Assembly: GCA_031409875.1 (NCBI GenBank) | Contig: JANNYB010000083.1 | Location: forward strand, 1 to 64,000 | Direction: 5' to 3' | From: CALMEH01 sp031409875 | GTDB taxonomy: Bacteria; Acidobacteriota; Blastocatellia; Pyrinomonadales; Pyrinomonadaceae | Length of the DNA: 64,000 nucleotides | In this document: positions 59,942 to 64,000 of the stretch, piece after piece | Layout of the letters: each line of letters begins with the position of its first letter | Numbering within the stretch: the stretch's first letter is position 1 | Position numbers and translations under genes: made by a program | Notes under the pieces: generated by a model | Told to the model about the DNA's origin: nothing | Databases searched by the model: none | What the model saw: only the letters and a program-made list of their open reading frames with translations

Positions 59942-60913
59942 TTAGCGGTTGTAAATAGTTTTGTATAATTTATCTTGCGCCAGATATTTTTTAATTTCGG
60001 CTTTTAGCTGTTTGGCATTTCTTTTTGATTCTTTCGGATTAAAGCGAACAGAATCTTTCTCGTAATCTAAAACTAAATAATTTTTTTCCAAATAATCAAA
60101 GCCTTCTTTTTCCTTGCCAATATAAATGTAATTAAGAGTAATTGCCATCAAACTCGAATGATAACCACAACTGCCGCCTTCTTCCGGTCTTTTGTTATTA
60201 CGAATTGAAATATTGCCTTTTTTTATATCTTCTTTAAGTCCTTCAACCCATTCTTTCATTTCTGGAGCAAAATCTTTTATTGGCAAGTATTTTTTCAATT
60301 TTTGATTATACTTAAATCCAAGATAAATATGCGGATTGGAAATTATTGCACAATCTCTTCCGAGGTCATAAGTAAATTCTTGTGTGATTTCTAAAACGCC
60401 GTCTTTTTCTTCATCAAATGTTCCCAAAGCATCGTTATTCTCACCTCCTTGAACATCATAATCCACACTTCTAAAAATTATTCTCGGATTTGAAGATGAC
60501 AAATCAATTATTGATTGCTCGATACAGCAATGATTTCCGCCCGTATAAGATTCATAAATCAGTTGTTTATTTTTGCCCAAAAGCGATTTTAGCCCAAAAC
60601 GTCCGTATGGAATTCCTGCGCTCGGAATAAATATCAAACGCTTGCCTTTTTTTTCGATTGCTAAACCGTTTTCTAAATTGCGAATTTTGTAGCCGTTGTA
60701 ATTTATGGTCGTGTCGCCGGAATATTCCAAATTATTTTTTTCTTCCGTAATTTGTTTGGTTTCTTCAACTTTGGGAAACGGAAAAAAAACCGGTTTCGGC
60801 GCAGGTGTTGAAGCAACTGAAACTAATTTAGGTTCTGATTTGGGTTCGGTTTTGACAAGATACCAAATAGCCAAAGATAAACCGAAACAAAGTGGAAAGG
60901 CTAAAAAACGCAT
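59942..60913 (-). CDS. Exported protein of unknown function
   Basis: A 323-residue protein from ATG 60913; the upstream frame to 60970 adds 19 residues without clear merit. An N-terminal hydrophobic helix (MRFLAFPLCFGLSLAIWYLV) is followed by a Pro/Lys-rich linker. The body contains YESYTGGNHCCIEQSIIDLS, a Gly-His-Cys-Cys block seen in periplasmic proteins of unknown role, and IIFRSVDYDVQGGENND. The C-terminal 100 residues are helical and charged. It is probably periplasmic and membrane-anchored. Function unknown. Confidence 0.6.
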   Translation of the reverse strand: MRFLAFPLCFGLSLAIWYLVKTEPKSEPKLVSVASTPAPKPVFFPFPKVEETKQITEEKNNLEYSGDTTINYNGYKIRNLENGLAIEKKGKRLIFIPSAGIPYGRFGLKSLLGKNKQLIYESYTGGNHCCIEQSIIDLSSSNPRIIFRSVDYDVQGGENNDALGTFDEEKDGVLEITQEFTYDLGRDCAIISNPHIYLGFKYNQKLKKYLPIKDFAPEMKEWVEGLKEDIKKGNISIRNNKRPEEGGSCGYHSSLMAITLNYIYIGKEKEGFDYLEKNYLVLDYEKDSVRFNPKESKRNAKQLKAEIKKYLAQDKLYKTIYNR

Positions 60914-61083
60914 AATTTTATACTCCGAAACTTCAAAATTCATTAAACACCTAAACATCACAAAACACAAGACTTTTATTGAGTTTTTGCGGGAGTTTCG
61001 TGTAAATTATTTATTGGACAAAATTTACTTGTCTTTCGGCATCTGAAAAGTTAGTCTTTCAAAAGTTAGGAGTTATAAAAATT

Positions 61084-61737
61084 ATGAAAACGCTTTTATT
61101 ATTGGCAATTTTATTGGTTGGTTTTACTTTTGCATCGGCGCAACACGAATACGCGCCTTTGCTCGAAAAAGAAATAAGTTATAAAGATTGGACGTATAAA
61201 TCAATTAAAGACGGCAAAGATGTGAATTTGCGTTCGATGACGGCGGGCAAAAAACTCGTTTTGGTTGTTTATTTTGCGCCTTGGTGTCCGAATTGGAAAC
61301 TGCAAGCACCTGTCGCGCAAGCACTTTACGAAAAATATAAAGATAAAGGTTTGGAGATTATCGGCGTTGGCGAATATGACACGGTTGATGTGATGAAAGC
61401 GAGTCTTGAAACTTTCAAAATCACGTTTCCGGCAGTTTATGAATCGGATTCAAAAACTGCAAAACAACAAACGCCGCATTACGAATACCGCAAATTTACG
61501 GGCGACACGCGAAATTGGGGTTCGCCGTGGAGCATTTTTATTGAGCCGACAAAATTAGAGAAAAAAGGCGAACTTCTCGTCAAAAAAGCCACCATCGTCA
61601 ACGGCGAATTGATGGAAGCCGAAAGCGAAACATTTATCCGCGAAAAATTAGGTTTGCCGAAAGTAGAAAAAAAGATGGAAACAGCCGCGAATAAATCCGA
61701 AGTTTGCGAACCGACTTTGAATCTGAAAAAACCATAA
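61084..61737 (+). CDS. Secreted thioredoxin-like (TlpA/AhpC-type) protein
   Basis: A 217-residue protein with signal peptide (LLLLAILLVGFTFASAQ). It has a thioredoxin-like core: LVLVVYFAPWCPNWKLQAPV, YEKYKDKGLEIIGVGEYDT and WGSPWSIFIEPTKL with a Pro in the cis-Pro region. The active site is WCPNW with only one cysteine, where redoxins of this type normally have WCxxC. It could be a one-cysteine peroxidase-like or non-redox member. It is divergent from the exported protein upstream. Confidence 0.8.
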   Translation: MKTLLLLAILLVGFTFASAQHEYAPLLEKEISYKDWTYKSIKDGKDVNLRSMTAGKKLVLVVYFAPWCPNWKLQAPVAQALYEKYKDKGLEIIGVGEYDTVDVMKASLETFKITFPAVYESDSKTAKQQTPHYEYRKFTGDTRNWGSPWSIFIEPTKLEKKGELLVKKATIVNGELMEAESETFIREKLGLPKVEKKMETAANKSEVCEPTLNLKKP

Positions 61738-61741
61738 AAAG

Positions 61742-61838
61742 TTTGCAGAAAGTTTGCAGAAAGTTTCAGAAGTTGCAGATAGTTAAAAACCAAACTTTCC
61801 GGCACTTTCTGCAACTTCCTGCAAACTTTCTGTCAACT
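61742..61838. repeat. Iteron hairpin, GTTTGCAGAAA word
   Basis: AGTTTGCAGAAAGTTTGCAG and further words on the left are mirrored by CTGCAACTTCCTGCAAACTT and on at the right. It lies between convergent genes and follows the stop of the thioredoxin-like gene by 4 bp. Confidence 0.8.
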
Positions 61839-61841
61839 TCA

Positions 61842-62354
61842 TTAAGGCATTGCCACAAGCGTATCCGACAATTTCTCAACCACAATCAAAAGCGGTCTGC
61901 CCGAATCGAGAAACTTTCCGGCAGTTGCCAAATCTTCCGATTCGCCGCATAAATCCGAAATTCCTTGAATTTGCAAGTTGTAATTTTTGAGCGAAGGCTT
62001 CGTGCGAAATTCGACTTCGAGTGCGGCAATTCCGGCGCGAAGATTGCGGATTGTTTGCAAAACGGCTTGTTTGTTTTTCGTATTTTTGTCTTTTACGGCT
62101 TGCGAGGCTTTCGTGTCTTTGTCAATATCTTCGATGCCTTGCGCGATTGTGCCTAAAAGATAGAGATATTTTGAGACGTTTTTAATTTGCGTCGAAACTT
62201 TTATCGCGCCGTCTTTAATTTCAAGCGCGTTTGTTGTCGTCGTTGTAGGTTTTTTCGTCGTCGGTTTTTTGCGTTGCGCGTCCGCCGAAACACTCAAACA
62301 CAAAATACAAATCAAAAAGACGCTGATTTTTAATAGATATTTGTTGGTTTTCAT
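61842..62354 (-). CDS. Exported helical protein of unknown function
   Basis: A 170-residue protein with a signal peptide (LLKISVFLICILCLSVSADA) and a low-complexity Lys/Pro/Thr linker (RKKPTTKKPTTTTT). The mature part is helical: IKNVSKYLYLLGTIAQGIED, KNTKNKQAVLQTIRNLRAGI and LDSGRPLLIVVEKLSDTL. The single Cys is in SDLCGES. It is probably periplasmic. No family was recognised. It is divergent from lipB with a 49-bp gap. Confidence 0.65.
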   Translation of the reverse strand: MKTNKYLLKISVFLICILCLSVSADAQRKKPTTKKPTTTTTNALEIKDGAIKVSTQIKNVSKYLYLLGTIAQGIEDIDKDTKASQAVKDKNTKNKQAVLQTIRNLRAGIAALEVEFRTKPSLKNYNLQIQGISDLCGESEDLATAGKFLDSGRPLLIVVEKLSDTLVAMP

Positions 62355-62403
62355 AATTTATTTGCTCTGGTAAATTCAAAAATAAAATTTTATCATAGAA
62401 TTG

Positions 62404-63069
62404 ATGCAAAAAAGATGTTTAGAAGTTCGCCGTCTTGGTCGTTTTAGTTATGCGGATGGTTTGGATTTGCAAAAAACGCTGGAAACGGAAGTTATTGCTG
62501 AAAGAAAACGCGATTATCTTTTGCTTTTGGAACATCCGCACACTTTTACAATCGGCAGACGCGCCAAATCGGACGGCGTTTTGGCGACGGCTGAGATTTT
62601 AAAAACGCTCGGCGCGGAAGTTTTCGAGATAAATCGCGGCGGCAAAGTTACATATCACGGGCTTGGGCAAATTGTCGGTTATCCGATTATAAATCTGAGT
62701 TCGATTAAAGAAGACGTGCATCTTTACGTTCGCAATTTGGAAGAAGTTTTGATGCGAACGCTGGCAGATTACGGCATCGAAAGTTTCAGAATCGAAGGTT
62801 TAACGGGCGTTCACACGAGCGAAGGAAAAGTCGCGGCAATCGGCGTTCACATCAAACGCTGGGTTACGACGCACGGTTTCGCGCTCAACGTGAACACGGA
62901 TTTAAGCTATTACAACTGGATTATCGCTTGCGAAGGCGAACCTGTAACTTCGATGGATAGACTTCTTGGGCGCGAAATTGATTTACGCGAAGTTGAAGAT
63001 AAAATTATCAAAAACTTTACGGAAGTTTTTGAATTTAATTTGCCGGAAAAATCTGCGATAACGGTTTGA
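62404..63069 (+). CDS. lipB: Octanoyl-[acyl carrier protein]:protein N-octanoyltransferase
   Basis: A 221-residue enzyme from ATG 62404; a TTG one codon earlier is less likely. LLLEHPHTFTIGRRAKSDGV, RGGKVTYHGLGQIVGYPIIN, GVHTSEGKVAAIGVHIKRWV with the catalytic Lys, and NWIIACEGEPVTSM with the nucleophile Cys are the LipB motifs. In E. coli LipB the Cys sits in PCG; here it is ACE, a variation seen in other phyla. It transfers octanoate from ACP to lipoyl domains. No lipA is in the window. Confidence 0.94.
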   Translation: MQKRCLEVRRLGRFSYADGLDLQKTLETEVIAERKRDYLLLLEHPHTFTIGRRAKSDGVLATAEILKTLGAEVFEINRGGKVTYHGLGQIVGYPIINLSSIKEDVHLYVRNLEEVLMRTLADYGIESFRIEGLTGVHTSEGKVAAIGVHIKRWVTTHGFALNVNTDLSYYNWIIACEGEPVTSMDRLLGREIDLREVEDKIIKNFTEVFEFNLPEKSAITV

Positions 63070-63107
63070 TAAATTTTTTAGAACTTCGGGCTACGCGATT
63101 TAATTTC

Positions 63108-63334
63108 AGCCCGATTAATCGGGCTTTCCGCGTTTCGCGGCAATTAACCACGTCCATTTATGGCGTGGTCGGGTTTTGGAAGTTTGACCGAAGGGCGTTT
63201 TAACGTCCTTTTTTATGGCTTAAGCCGATTAAAAGCACGTTAAAACGCGCTACTGAATCAATTTTTGCATCAACCACGCCATAAATGAGCGTGGCTAAAA
63301 GCCGCGAAACGCGGAAAGCCTCGTGAACGAGGCT
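63108..63334. repeat. Four-level nested palindrome after lipB
   Basis: The 386-bp gap 63070-63455 contains no gene. AGCCCGATTAATCGGGCT and TTCCGCGTTTCGCGGC on the left match GCCGCGAAACGCGGAA and AGCCTCGTGAACGAGGCT on the right in mirror order. CCACGTCCATTTATGGCGTG is mirrored by CACGCCATAAATGAGCGTGG. GGGCGTTTTAACGTCC faces GCACGTTAAAACGCGC in the centre. Each unit is also a hairpin by itself. A TTTTTAC tandem run follows (63373-63400). Confidence 0.8.
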
Positions 63335-63455
63335 AAATTCACAAAATCTTAAAAGATGAATTAGAAAGTTGGTTTTTTACTTTTTACTTTTTACTTGAAA
63401 ACTTTTAACCTCAAAGTATAGATTTTTATTACATTGTTAGAAAAATTATTATTTT

Positions 63456-64000
63456 ATGCGACGTGATACAACTTCGTGGTTCAGCCACAATTTAGGAATG
63501 GATATGCCGCTTGTGGCGTATGGACACGCGGGTTATCCGCTTTTGATGTTTCCGACGGCGGCGGCGGATTATTTGGAATACGAACGATTTTTGCTGGTCA
63601 ATGCCATCAAACCTTTTATCGAATCGGGACAAATTCGCGCTTATTCGATAAATTCGGTCAATCGTTACAGCTTGTTAAATGACAAGGCTTCGCCGCAATG
63701 GAAAGCCGAACTTCTTTCGCGCTATGACCGCTACATTATGGAAGAAGTTTTGCCGCTGATTCAGATGGAATGCGGCGATGATGCCAAACCTTTGACAACC
63801 GGCGCAAGTCTTGGCGCATTTCTCGCGGCAAACACATATTTTCGTCATCCAGACAAATTTCGCGGCACGATTGCAATGAGCGGAAGCTACGATATTCGTT
63901 CGTATCTGACGAATTATTACGACAACAACGTCTATTTCAACAACCCGATTCAATACGTCGGAAATATGAACGACGATTATTTTCTGCCGACTCTGCAAAA
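63456..64000 (+). CDS. Esterase/alpha-beta hydrolase family protein (partial)
   Basis: The frame starts at ATG 63456 and is open to the right edge, 181 codons. It reads MRRDTTSWFSHNLGMDMPLV, then YGHAGYPLLMFPTAAADYLE, the opening of the putative-esterase (PF00756-like, esterase D/antigen 85 fold) family. LTTGASLGAFLAANTYFRHP is the nucleophile elbow, with Ser in GASLG, and GTIAMSGSYDIRSYLTNYYD follows. The Asp and His of the triad lie beyond the window. The substrate is unknown; polyhydroxyalkanoate, acyl-sugar or feruloyl esters are all possible for the family. Confidence 0.8.
   Translation, partial: MRRDTTSWFSHNLGMDMPLVAYGHAGYPLLMFPTAAADYLEYERFLLVNAIKPFIESGQIRAYSINSVNRYSLLNDKASPQWKAELLSRYDRYIMEEVLPLIQMECGDDAKPLTTGASLGAFLAANTYFRHPDKFRGTIAMSGSYDIRSYLTNYYDNNVYFNNPIQYVGNMNDDYFLPTLQ

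Noticed and set aside
47988..63400. Tandem short words as CRISPR repeats
   Set aside because: Units are 7-11 bp without unique spacers of regular length, and no cas genes are in the window.

Overview
The window looks like a chromosomal segment of an Acidobacteriota bacterium, probably a Blastocatellia/Pyrinomonadaceae-type lineage. This is inferred from gene style, not from a marker gene: a winged-helix regulator fused to a membrane segment and TPRs, a CSLREAI beta-helix secreted protein, a zinc-ribbon/DsbA fusion, and a moderate G+C of about 45% by eye. No rRNA, tRNA or CRISPR array was seen.

Region 1 (1-4.6 kb) is an AT-richer accessory island. It holds the tail of a VOC protein, a DUF262/DUF1524 (GmrSD-like) protein, and a restriction-modification cluster. 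In that cluster two DpnII-type methyltransferase genes have each lost the DPPY-bearing half, while a predicted nuclease and a convergent phage-type Dam sit between them. Three 42-bp direct repeats bound these units like cassette junctions. A roughly 295-bp nested palindrome follows.

Region 2 (5-10 kb) has the wHTH-TPR regulator, a small CxxC protein and a secreted beta-helix protein. Region 3 (10.2-47 kb) is a large exopolysaccharide locus: flippase, many GT4 glycosyltransferases and SAM methyltransferases, carbamoyltransferase, a CDP-6-deoxyhexose branch (rfbF, rfbG, C-methyltransferase, epimerase, reductase), acyltransferase, asparagine synthase, an RmlA-like enzyme, two candidate polymerase/ligase membrane proteins, two initiating phosphoglycosyltransferases (one a WecA-CapD-N fusion) and a WecG/TagA transferase. 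It is interrupted by a LamG protein, a HicB-HicA pair, an M23 peptidase, malQ, YceI and small membrane proteins. Together these genes would build, modify, flip and polymerise a complex surface polysaccharide. No Wza/Wzc export genes are in the window.

Region 4 (47-64 kb) is mostly housekeeping: prmC, YtxH and DUF948-like proteins, an Spy-like protein, dxs, a DsbA-VKOR pair, an ECF sigma/anti-sigma pair, a GDSL hydrolase, a PD-(D/E)XK protein, mnmA, secreted hypotheticals, lipB and the start of an esterase.

The most unusual property is the amount of intergenic palindrome. Classes seen are: (i) hairpins whose arms are tandem 7-11 bp words, four of them ending in perfect DnaA-box consensus; (ii) a REP-like family (core GTCGCTACCGC) that also supplies the 3' ends of exopolysaccharide genes; and (iii) nested hairpins. 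A related palindrome lies in frame inside prmC and adds about 36 residues just before NPPY. Iterated words also lie in frame in two other genes.
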